From positions 1-31,263 of the forward strand of contig QHOP01000264.1 of assembly GCA_003219345.1 (NCBI GenBank): 31,263 nt of DNA, given 5' to 3'. This document shows, piece by piece, positions 8,929 to 15,194 of the stretch. The first letter of the stretch is position 1. Each line of letters begins with the position of its first letter. Made by a program: the position numbers and the translations under genes. Source of the stretch: Verrucomicrobiota bacterium. GTDB taxonomy: Bacteria > Verrucomicrobiota > Verrucomicrobiia > Limisphaerales > AV2. The notes beneath the pieces were generated by a model. It had not been told where the DNA came from. It saw only the letters and a list, made by a program, of their open reading frames with translations, and did no database searches.

Positions 8929-9168
8929 TCATGTCTTTTTCTTTGTGGCTCGGACGGCCCACCAAATCAGTGAGCCTAAAATGCAGGCGGTCCCGAAAAT
9001 GTAGAACCATCGAGCACCGAACGCTGCAAACTCTGCGGTCGGCATCTGCCTGCCACCACTCAAAATCGTGTCGCCTTTGAGAAACGGCAAGATACGAAAC
9101 TTGAAGAGGGTGCCGAGGACGAGAGCACAGCCTCCTCCGAGCAACATCGAGATTGGTGATGTTCCCAT
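8929..9168 (-). CDS. Small two-span membrane protein in a cassette
   Basis: A 79-residue product with two hydrophobic spans, near residues 8-22 and 54-70, and a lysine-rich C-terminus (RATKKKT). No family is recognised. The stop is 14 bases before attC 2 and the start is 12 bases after the R' box of attC 3. The whole cassette is about 350 bp. As in other cassettes here, expression would need a promoter from upstream in the array (higher coordinates) or an internal one that is not obvious. Confidence 0.7.
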   Translation of the reverse strand: MGTSPISMLLGGGCALVLGTLFKFRILPFLKGDTILSGGRQMPTAEFAAFGARWFYIFGTACILGSLIWWAVRATKKKT

Positions 9169-9180
9169 AAGCGTTACGAC

Positions 9181-9272
9181 GCCGAACGGCGCCCATCAAC
9201 CACACCGCGCCACCGGCGTTCGGTATGAAACGGAGACCTCATCGCGGTGTTGGCTGCATGGGCTGGTTGGAC
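9181..9272 (-). other. attC site 3
   Basis: R'' is GTCCAAC (9272-9266) and R' is GTTCGGC (9187-9181). The arms pair as CCAACACCGCG against CGCGGTGTGG, again with one extra A in L''. The 3' end of the LAB_N gene lies inside this site. Confidence 0.8.
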
Positions 9273-9571
9273 GGCAAAGAACGCCTGTGCGCCACCTCAA
9301 GGAAAAGATTGTATGCGGCCACGCCACAAGGGAAGAGGTTGCTCAGCACCCCCACCGAATCGTTTTTACCGAATATAAAATAGGCAAGGCAGGCCAGACT
9401 TCCGGCTACACTCATCAACCAAAACGCCACCGGCAAGATCGGCTTTTTGGCCGCGCTGGAAGCCCACATCTGAATGAACCAGCGTGCCGAGAACAAAAGC
9501 ACACCCGCGTAGCCGATTATCTTCCAACCGGTGACCTCAACGCCCCAGCAGTCTATCAGGATTCTATGCAT
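9239..9571 (-). CDS. LAB_N (lipid A biosynthesis N-terminal) domain protein, cassette-borne
   Basis: From the ATG at 9571 this is 110 residues. Residues 14-93 match the LAB_N domain: GWKIIGYAGVLLFSARWFIQ, then PVAFWLMSVAGS, then YFIFGKNDSVGVLSN and YNLFLE. LAB_N is a three-span membrane domain found alone or before glycosyltransferase parts in envelope proteins; its action is not settled. The last residues (NQPMQPTPR) are encoded by attC 3 itself, because the stop at 9239 lies 33 bases inside the site. A longer frame to 9838 exists, but its first 89 residues overlap the next gene and look spurious. It shares its cassette with the 9622-9885 gene. Confidence 0.85.
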   Translation of the reverse strand: MHRILIDCWGVEVTGWKIIGYAGVLLFSARWFIQMWASSAAKKPILPVAFWLMSVAGSLACLAYFIFGKNDSVGVLSNLFPCGVAAYNLFLEVAHRRSLPSNQPMQPTPR

Positions 9572-9591
9572 AGCTCGTGTGTCCTGGTGCC

Positions 9592-9609
9592 GTCCAACTT
9601 TTATTGGAC
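9592..9609. repeat. Short hairpin between two ORFs of one cassette
   Basis: GTCCAA and TTGGAC flank a 6-base loop. The sequence GTCCAAC (9592-9598) fits the R'' box consensus. It lies exactly between two cassette ORFs where an attC would be expected, so it may be the collapsed remainder of one. A small terminator is the alternative. Confidence 0.4.
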
Positions 9610-9621
9610 AATCATCACATT

Positions 9622-9885
9622 TCACTTTTGTTTTTGTGCCCGACGATACTGCCACATGGTCACAAACCACATAGCTATTGCCCAGGCCAGACTCATAACG
9701 AAAACATCCGCCACGAAAGAGTACCACGGCTGAGGCGGTGGCGAAATGAGGTACACACCCACACCGAACATAACCCCAAACAGGAGTCCTCGTGTCAGAA
9801 CGAAGCGTAGCATGCCAGCCTTTTGGAGGCGCTCCCATCTCGCCAACCGCTGTGCCGGTGTACCAAATGAGATCTTGAGCTTCAT
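9622..9885 (-). CDS. Small two-span membrane protein in a cassette
   Basis: From the ATG at 9885 the product has 87 residues: a basic amphipathic N-terminus (PAQRLARWERLQKAGMLR), one span near 31-47 (LLFGVMFGVGVYLI), one near 58-77 (FVADVFVMSLAWAIAMWF) and a basic tail ending QYRRAQKQK. Charge distribution suggests both ends are in the cytoplasm. No family is recognised. The ATG directly follows the R' box of attC 4 (GTTGGAC then ATG), so there is no leader within the cassette. It is followed by the LAB_N gene, 50 bases away, without a full attC between them. Confidence 0.7.
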   Translation of the reverse strand: MKLKISFGTPAQRLARWERLQKAGMLRFVLTRGLLFGVMFGVGVYLISPPPQPWYSFVADVFVMSLAWAIAMWFVTMWQYRRAQKQK

Positions 9886-9978
9886 GTCCAACGTTCGAGA
9901 TCAGCGACCGGGCGCCGACAGGCTGAGATATGAAAACGAGACGTAACCACCCGGTTCGCTGAATCTCGTTTGTTGGGA
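9886..9978 (-). other. attC site 4
   Basis: R'' is TCCCAAC (9978-9972), one change from consensus, and R' is GTTGGAC (9892-9886). Pairing is long: ACGAGATTCAGCGAACCGGG against CCCGGTCGCTGATCTCG. Extra bases occur only in the L'' arm. The loop differs from sites 1, 2, 5 and 6. Confidence 0.8.
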
Positions 9979-10039
9979 GAAGGGAAAATGATCATGGCTT
10001 CCTGCTCAGAAAAAGTACCATGACGACCAGTATCTTTGA

Positions 10040-10487
10040 TTACCATATTCTTATCTTTTTCCACCACGGCTTGTCCATCTCATCAAACATCTCTCCCATG
10101 TCACGCATCCCGCGGATGCAAATGATGTCGGCACCATCGGGCCGTCCAATAAGGTGAATGGCGACGCCGACATCAAGGGCGGCCCAGACTCGCTGAGGCT
10201 GTCCGTTGAGATTCATATCAATCGAAACCTTAGGTTTGCCGAACGCTTGCTGCATGAATGTGTCAACAGCCGCGAAAGATGTGCCGCTGACGGAAGCCTG
10301 GAAACCGTTCTTGTCACGTTCGAACTTCCACTTTGCGTCGAGCTTTCCAAAGTGCGGCGTTCGTCTTCGTGTGCCCGCCACATTTAGCGACCTCTTGTGC
10401 CAAAAAGCCGCCCAAGTCACCTGAACGCGAACAACCGCCCGCCGCTCCAGAGACGAACAAAAGGCAGATGAAAACTAGGGCGCGCAT
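10040..10487 (-). pseudogene. Frame-broken cassette lipoprotein
   Basis: The frame starting at the ATG 10487 gives a lipoprotein signal (MRALVFICLLFVSGAAGGC, lipobox cysteine 19) and then AQEVAKCGG before it stops at 10314. The body is in another frame down to 10040: KWKFERDKNGFQASVSGTSFAAVDTF, a hydrophilic beta-rich middle with GQPQRVWAALDVGVAIHLIG, and a basic end (WWKKIRIW). Joined by a one-base change near 10330-10390 it would make a secreted lipoprotein of about 148 residues. Whether this is a true mutation or a read error cannot be told here. No family is recognised. The start is 9 bases from the R' box of attC 5. Confidence 0.6.
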
Positions 10488-10495
10488 GTGGCGCC

Positions 10496-10578
10496 GCCTA
10501 ACGACCAGCGACTCGGCCCACGAGAGCCACGCTTGCAACCAGGACGCGATGGCCGGGTTCGTTGCAGCGCATGTAGGC
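10496..10578 (-). other. attC site 5
   Basis: R' is GTTAGGC (10502-10496). R'' is altered to GCCTACA (10578-10572). The inner arms pair as ACGAACCCGGCC against GGCCGAGTCGCTGG with one extra A in L''. The loop includes TTGCAACCAGGACGCGA, shared with sites 1, 2 and 6. It closes the 10583-11005 cassette. Confidence 0.75.
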
Positions 10579-10582
10579 GGCA

Positions 10583-11005
10583 TCATTTCTGGCTCTCTTT
10601 GGCTCGTCTCAAAATCGCGTCAATCTTGGCGGAAACATCCGCATCGACCTGAGCCAACTGCCCAGTGTAACTCGATGGATACTCCGCCCGGTACTGTGCA
10701 ATCCGGGCAAAGACTTTAGCGGCCAACTCTCGACTGCGTGCGTCCGAGGTGTCCAGCAACGCGTCGATAGCCAAAATCTGACCGTCAAGCTGGAGTCGCA
10801 GCATGTGGCGAGCGTCATCGGTGTGGGCCGAATCGAGCTGATGAATGAGCATCGCAGTGACGCCAGCCTCCGTTAGATGCTTGTCAATGGTCGGGATCGC
10901 GTAGGCTTCTGTGAGAACTCGCCGGTCGTAGCCGACATACCAGCCAGCGGCGACCAATGCGGCTGCAATGAGAACTGTTCCGAGAATGAGCGCGAACTTT
11001 TTCAT
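10583..11005 (-). CDS. Signal-anchor protein, first of two cassette paralogs
   Basis: From the ATG at 11005 the product has 140 residues. It opens with MKKFALILGTVLIAAALVAAGWYVGY, a signal anchor or uncleaved signal, followed by a helical domain outside the membrane. The segment LQLDGQILAIDALL, then KVFARIAQYRAEYP, lines up with LDGALVSLAPFL and KVFRSVKAYRKEFP in the neighbouring cassette protein (11120-11500), so the two are divergent paralogs. The alternative upstream start at 11071 would add 22 residues coded partly by attC 6 and is less likely. The stop is 5 bases before attC 5. Function unknown. Confidence 0.75.
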   Translation of the reverse strand: MKKFALILGTVLIAAALVAAGWYVGYDRRVLTEAYAIPTIDKHLTEAGVTAMLIHQLDSAHTDDARHMLRLQLDGQILAIDALLDTSDARSRELAAKVFARIAQYRAEYPSSYTGQLAQVDADVSAKIDAILRRAKESQK

Positions 11006-11026
11006 AGTGCAGTGGTGTGTGACGCC

Positions 11027-11113
11027 GCGTAACGACCCATCGACCCGGCCCGCGAGGAGGCACGATTGCAACCAGAGCGCGAGGGCCGGGTTCGGTGCAG
11101 CGCATGGTAGGAC
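11027..11113 (-). other. attC site 6
   Basis: R'' is GTCCTAC (11113-11107) and R' is GTTACGC (11033-11027). Both depart slightly from consensus. The inner arms pair as CCGAACCCGGCCC against GGGCCGGGTCGATGG with the extra A in L''. The loop carries GATTGCAACCAGAGCGCGAG. It closes the 11120-11500 cassette. Confidence 0.75.
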
Positions 11114-11119
11114 TGATTG

Positions 11120-11500
11120 CTATTGGTTTTCATCTAACAAAGAAAAAGCCCGATCGACCACGTCGTCTCCATCTTGCGAAGCCCGTGGAAACTCCTTCCG
11201 ATAAGCCTTAACACTCCTGAACACCTTTAGATACACTGGATCACGACGCAGTTTGGACCTCTCGGTAAGAAACGGGGCGAGGCTAACAAGTGCCCCGTCG
11301 AGCTTGATTTCCAACAACTCCACTGCACCTGTTGTGTTTGCACCGCGTAGAGCTTTCAGGCTCGCGAGGGTCATGTTCGCGTCTGACGCAGTAGAATAAC
11401 CTGCGTAACGAACATGGAATCGGGATACAGCCCACCCACCAGCGACAATACCAACAATGAGCGCTCCAATAATGAGGAGAAGGGCATGTGATTTTTTCAT
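11120..11500 (-). CDS. Signal-anchor protein, second of two cassette paralogs
   Basis: A 126-residue product starting MKKSHALLLIIGALIVGIVAGGW, a signal anchor, followed by an outward helical domain. The stretches LEIKLDGALVSLAPFL, YLKVFRSVKAYRKEFP and VVDRAFSLLDENQ align with the 10583-11005 protein in order and spacing, although identity is low. Two related genes in adjacent cassettes suggest duplication within the array or separate capture from one family. The ATG at 11500 is 14 bases from the R' box of attC 7. Function unknown. Confidence 0.75.
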   Translation of the reverse strand: MKKSHALLLIIGALIVGIVAGGWAVSRFHVRYAGYSTASDANMTLASLKALRGANTTGAVELLEIKLDGALVSLAPFLTERSKLRRDPVYLKVFRSVKAYRKEFPRASQDGDDVVDRAFSLLDENQ

Positions 11501-11513
11501 GAGGTGCGCATTG

Positions 11514-11599
11514 GCCTAACGCCGGATATAGGGACGGGGAAGCCAGCCGCCGATGACGTTCGATTTGTCTCTGAGCGAATCGGCTGGCTCCGGTTAGTG
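11514..11599 (-). other. attC-like site 7, divergent
   Basis: R'' is CACTAAC (11599-11593) and R' is GTTAGGC (11520-11514). Pairing is GAGCCAGCCG against CGGCTGGCTTC, but the arms are asymmetric, with a longer R'-side spacer. Body and loop differ from the other sites, so this may derive from another attC family. Confidence 0.6.
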
Positions 11600-11632
11600 C
11601 AATCCGTTTCTTTAGGTGCTGTAGGGCTCATC

Positions 11633-12019
11633 TCAGTTAAAGCCCAATGGGATATTTAGCAAATCGGCAAAACCCCAGATGAGCGTGCCGAAAACGGTTA
11701 AAATGGGTCCGAAGATACCGACTGCGTTGCGAGACTTTCGATCCTCGATCAGCCAAGCTGGAATTTGCTCATTGCGGCGGACGTAATACTCCGGGTCGAG
11801 CTGAGTCAGTCCACTCTGATCCATGACTATTCGCAGCATGATGTCCTTTCCAACGACGCTCGGGCGAGTCAGCACGATGACACCTATGCCAGTGATTAAC
11901 GCGCCAGAGCGAGCAAACCATAAGAAATTATGGGCGTAGATGCTGACTGCCACTCCAAGTGCAGCTAGGAGTGCTGCTGCCGTAAGCATGATAGAACTGC
12001 TGGCGAACAACTTTCGCAT
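11633..12019 (-). CDS. Membrane protein in the most upstream recognisable cassette
   Basis: A 128-residue product with hydrophobic segments near residues 8-27 (SIMLTAAALLAALGVAVSIY), 33-50 (FARSGALITGIGVIVL) and 101-123 (GIFGPILTVFGTLIWGFADLL). A charged loop lies between the second and third (DPEYYVRRNEQIPAWLIEDRKSRN). Three or four spans are likely. No family is recognised. The stop is 33 bases before attC-like site 7. Upstream of its ATG there is no further attC with an R' box; instead a 90-bp tandem repeat begins, so this is where the array stops being recognisable. Confidence 0.7.
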   Translation of the reverse strand: MRKLFASSSIMLTAAALLAALGVAVSIYAHNFLWFARSGALITGIGVIVLTRPSVVGKDIMLRIVMDQSGLTQLDPEYYVRRNEQIPAWLIEDRKSRNAVGIFGPILTVFGTLIWGFADLLNIPLGFN

Positions 12020-12034
12020 GGCGTAGCACCCTTT

Positions 12035-12245
12035 TATTCAACAACCGCCGGTTCGCTTATTGAAACCAGCCTTTCGACCGAATCGGAAAGTCCCAACTTG
12101 TTCATAATTAACCAAACCTCCCGTCAGTATACGACGGCCGGTTCGTTGATTCAATCCAGTCTTCCAGCCCGATCCATAAATGGCAACCAGTTCTAAATCA
12201 ACAAATCCCCCTCTGATCAACGACCGCCGGTTAGTTTAATCAAAC
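12035..12245. repeat. Divergent tandem repeat, period 89-90 bp, about 2.4 copies
   Basis: The anchor CCGGTT recurs at 12048, 12138 and 12227. Around it the units share ACGACCGCCGGTTCG and, further on, CCAG, CAACxxGTTC and a C-rich end, at roughly two thirds identity. The period is a multiple of three, so the minus strand reads as a 30-residue repeat, but no real gene is apparent. Unit length is close to the attC length, and GTTGATT (12144) pairs with AATCAAC (12195), yet the L/R box layout is not seen. Confidence 0.6.
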
Positions 12246-12617
12246 AAAATCCCCAATGATGGAGGACTGAGTTCGGACTCCCCAAGATAGCGTGCAAATG
12301 AGATTCTTCGTGCGTGAAATCCTAGACGCAAACTCGCGGAGCCGGGTGCGAGTGAAGATGGAAGCCGAGGGAAGACGGGGCGGAACGACCTTGACGCGGC
12401 GACCGGCGACCCACAATCGAACCTCCGATTCACGCGCACTACCCCACGCGACTGCGCCATGATACGAGCGGAGCATCCGGCAACATCCGACCAAGGCGCA
12501 TTTCTCGCGGTCGTCTCGCCTTCATCCGCAGGCGAAAAAGCGATGACACCATCCCCTTCGCCATTCAGCCAACGAAGTGAGCCGCATTCGCAGCACTTTC
12601 AAAAAGAGACAAAAGGA

Positions 12618-12649
12618 GGCAACAGATTTGCCGCAATTTGTTGCCTTTT
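12618..12649 (+). terminator. Possible rho-independent terminator in relic region
   Basis: GGCAACA (12618-12624) pairs with TGTTGCC (12639-12645) across a 14-base loop and is followed by TTTT. The U tract is short and no gene clearly feeds into it. Confidence 0.3.
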
Positions 12650-13405
12650 GACATGAATATTTGTCGCCATTTGCCACCTTTCAAGCCTGCAGGTTGAAAG
12701 CCGTTGACCAATTCAACCATGCTCAACGCATTTCAAGCGCCCGATTCAACGCCGTTCAACGCTCGTGAACCTTGCGCAAACGCGCACAGCGCGCCATCAG
12801 GCGCACGCAACGGCCTCGGCTCCACGTGAACCGCGCCTGTGATTGTATGGCTTCGCTGCGCTTGTCAATGATGCTACGGGTCGCCTCGAACAGCATCACT
12901 CGCCGCTTCCGTTCCTCATGTGACAATGCTCGCTCGCCAGGAGGGGAGGCGCTTAAGGATTCACGCGGCGAGTGTGGCAGCCGGCTGGTTGATGAAACAG
13001 CAGCGTAAGGAATGGAACGACGGCCAGGGAAAGCATAACCGGCGCAGCAGGCAGCCAACAGGCGAATGCGCTGCGATGCGCCAGCATCGCCACGCAGCCC
13101 GGCACGGCGGCCAGAGTGCCTACAAAGCAAGACCGCGACTCCCGATAGCACGCCGACCGTCAAAGATTCGGACGCGCTTCCGACGAAACCAGCAACGCCA
13201 CTCTAGCAGCTAAAAGGAAAAAAACCGTGTTGTGCGCGGTGACGAATGGACGAACTGCCGGCACACGACTGGCGCGAACACGAGCAACTGCTGGTTTCAA
13301 AATCGGACCCGTTTCCGGCGCATCGGTGGCTCATCAATGGCGGGTCGTCGGCTGAACCTTGGCGCGTTCGTGGCGCGATTCTGTCTCAATGATGACTGAA
13401 CGATG

Positions 13406-13429
13406 GCCAGACTTTGGCCAAAGTCTGGC
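13406..13429. repeat. Perfect 24-bp palindrome
   Basis: The half-site GCCAGACTTTGG is followed at once by its exact reverse complement, with no spacer. It stands 127 bases upstream of the mazF remnant in otherwise gene-free DNA. It could be an operator, a cruciform or a repeat-family member. Confidence 0.7.
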
Positions 13430-13555
13430 TCAAACTCTTTCTAACGAAGCTTAGAGGTCAGGCGTCCTCTGTCTCAGCACTTCTGTGCCAGTCCGCGCTC
13501 ATGCGCCCCAGTTAAGCGCATATCGGGCACACCAATTGTTCAGGGATCATAGACT

Positions 13556-13714
13556 ATGACACCGAGGAGACCTGAGAGGGGCGAGATATGGCGTGTGGAA
13601 TTCAACCCAACCAGAGGCGCCGAAATCCAGAAACGACGCCCGGCCGTTGCCATCAGTTCCGACGCGCTCTGGAATTGGTCAGTCGGGAGGATGCCACTAA
13701 GTTTTGGACGATAA
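13556..13714 (+). pseudogene. MazF/PemK-type toxin remnant
   Basis: From the ATG at 13556 the frame reads 52 residues containing RGEIWRVEFNPTRGAEIQKR, then RPAVAISSDAL, which is the N-terminal signature of MazF/PemK endoribonucleases. Intact proteins have about 110 residues; here a stop at 13712 follows VGRMPLSFGR, where the family would continue with a PLT/PIT strand and the C-terminal half. No in-frame continuation was found downstream, so the second half is lost. No antitoxin gene is recognised upstream. Most likely a decayed toxin-antitoxin relic typical of accessory DNA. Confidence 0.7.
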
Positions 13715-13805
13715 AGCCGGAGCGTGTCAGGTCGGTATCGAATGCGACGGGAACTGTAGTTCTACGCTGATTTGACGAAGCCGTTCAGCCGAGTATTCTG
13801 CTTGT

Positions 13806-14690
13806 GTGGACACCGGCAAGACCTCGCGCAAACTACCCAAAGTGAAGGAGGTTAGCGAATTTCTCAACCGCGTGCGGTATATTCGCGACGACTGTTTTAA
13901 ATTTCCCAGCGATGATCCCTGGGAGCCTTGGTTTCGGGGCCATCAAAACGCGGCTTGGGAGCTGAAGCCCAAGCTGTATCGAGGAAGACGGGGTTCGGTG
14001 CCTCTGGCGGATAAACTACGTAAAGCTGAAGACGAAATCCGAGAGGAATTCATCAAGCGGGCTCCGATTCTGTGCGAAGCTTTGCCAGCAGGCTATGAGG
14101 TGCGTGCGGAATGGGAGTGGTACTTCATGATGCAGCACCACAAAGCGGCAACAAGGCTTCTTGACTGGACGGACGGCGCGCTCATCGCCTTGTACTTCGC
14201 GGTCAAGGATAATTGCGAGGACAATGACGCCGCCGTGTGGGTTCTCGACCCGTACGAGCTCAACAAACCCACGATTGGAATGGAGTGGGTCATCCCCCCA
14301 AGCGCGACGATGCTTGAGCCGAAGTATCAACGGCTGCTTGCAAATTGGTTGCCGAGTAGATTTCCACGAAAGTATTCACCCCTGCCGCCACAGGTAGTTG
14401 CCATCGAACCGACACATGTCCTTCGGAGGATGAGCTCCCAACACTCCTGTTTTACAATCCACGGAGGCGACCCGCAAGCGCTGGTCGAATTGGCACGCAA
14501 TGGAAGCCCCTGCCTGTCTAAGATCGAGATTGCGAAGTCGCAGGTGAATAAAATAGAAAGCGAACTCCGCCGCTGCGGAATCGACGAATCCACGATTTAT
14601 CCTGACTTGGATGGCTTGGGGGCTTCAATAAACGCAAGATGGGGGATACGTGAAGACGGTTGGCGCAAGAACAAGAAGACAACAAAATGA
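13806..14690 (+). CDS. FRG-domain protein
   Basis: A 294-residue cytosolic protein. It carries the FRG-domain signature: PWFRGHQNAAWELKP (the F-R-G at 43-45), an arginine at PKLYRG, the central MMQHHKAATRLLDWT block (108-122) and a late SQHSCFTIHG motif (211-220). FRG proteins are widespread in accessory and defence-related gene neighbourhoods; their biochemical role is not firmly known. The start is GTG at 13806, because the first in-frame ATG is far inside the domain. The stop TGA overlaps the ATG of the SET gene (ATGA), implying translational coupling. It stands between a mazF relic and the integrase. Confidence 0.85.
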   Translation: MDTGKTSRKLPKVKEVSEFLNRVRYIRDDCFKFPSDDPWEPWFRGHQNAAWELKPKLYRGRRGSVPLADKLRKAEDEIREEFIKRAPILCEALPAGYEVRAEWEWYFMMQHHKAATRLLDWTDGALIALYFAVKDNCEDNDAAVWVLDPYELNKPTIGMEWVIPPSATMLEPKYQRLLANWLPSRFPRKYSPLPPQVVAIEPTHVLRRMSSQHSCFTIHGGDPQALVELARNGSPCLSKIEIAKSQVNKIESELRRCGIDESTIYPDLDGLGASINARWGIREDGWRKNKKTTK

Positions 14691-15028
14691 AACGGAAGGA
14701 ACCCAGGACGATGCCGCATGAGCAAGTCTATGCGCGCATTGGCCGGTCGAAAATTCACGGCGTCGGCGTATTTGCCATCCGTGATATTCCGAAGGGAACC
14801 AAGATATTCCCAGATGATGATAGCGAATTAATTTGGGGCGAAACCTACGGCCCTCCGAACAGCTTTAATCTGATGACCGTTGCGTGGTACTTGAACCACT
14901 CTAAAACGCCGAACGTCGGTTGTGACAAGGATTACACTTTTTTCGCGCTCAGAGATATTAAAAAAGGCGAAGAATTAACTGCTGACTACCACACCTACAA
15001 TGAGTTCGCGAACCCCAACTGGATTTGA
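14687..15028 (+). CDS. SET-domain protein (putative lysine methyltransferase)
   Basis: The 113-residue product is little more than a SET domain. Visible motifs, in order: SKIHGVGVFAIRDIPKG (21-37, SAM-binding N-part), WYLNHSKTPN (67-76, the N-H-S and P-N pseudoknot motif) and FFALRDIKKGEELTADY (85-101, with the GEEL and the D-Y that carries the active-site tyrosine). All motifs of an active enzyme are present. No pre-SET or post-SET cysteines are seen. The ATG overlaps the FRG stop by four bases (ATGA); a frame that begins earlier at 14660 would overlap the FRG gene more and is not preferred. The target may be the FRG protein or a nucleoid or ribosomal protein; this is inference. Confidence 0.88.
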   Translation: MKRKEPRTMPHEQVYARIGRSKIHGVGVFAIRDIPKGTKIFPDDDSELIWGETYGPPNSFNLMTVAWYLNHSKTPNVGCDKDYTFFALRDIKKGEELTADYHTYNEFANPNWI

Positions 15029-15157
15029 TCTCGTCAATCGGCGTGCGGAATGTGTAGAATTGGTAAGGAGGTCCACTTACGCGTTTCATCACCCAAGCGG
15101 ACTTCACTAGCGGCCTGTTTTCAACAGAATTAATTTAGGCAAATTTTAAGAAGCTGT

Positions 15158-15184
15158 TTGTTCGGAACCTGAACAACTTCTTCA
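15158..15184 (+). repeat. Direct repeat downstream of the integrase gene, copy A
   Basis: 27 bases opening TTGTTCGGAACCTGAACAA and ending CTTCTTCA. They differ from copy B (16709-16736) at two positions plus a one-base gap. TTGTTC and GAACAA make it an interrupted palindrome. It begins 11 bases after the integrase stop. Confidence 0.65.
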
Positions 15185-15194
15185 GGCGGTCGCG

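Larger units (their letters stand above)
12246..13555. other. Relic-like stretch without an intact gene
   Basis: Open frames here are short and arginine-rich in a way that suggests chance. A possible relic is on the minus strand between 13192 and 12952: two hydrophobic runs (ESLTVGVLSGVAVLL and CWLPAAPVMLSLAVVPFL) lie in different frames and could be one broken membrane protein. A hairpin GGCAACA / TGTTGCC followed by TTTT sits at 12618-12649, and a perfect 24-bp palindrome at 13406-13429. Short TTCAA and CAACG words recur at 12700-12765. I see no integron integrase. Confidence 0.5.

Noticed and set aside
12035..12245. CRISPR array in the 90-bp repeat
   Set aside because: Repeats are long and divergent with no separate spacers, and there are only 2.4 units and no cas genes.
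12756..13163. 135-residue minus-strand frame in the relic region
   Set aside because: Arginine/serine-rich and without domain; the only protein-like trait is the hydrophobic run, which changes frame midway.
13588..13770. 60-residue plus-strand frame over the mazF remnant
   Set aside because: A different frame of the same DNA gives the RGEIW/RPAVAISSDAL signature; this one gives none.
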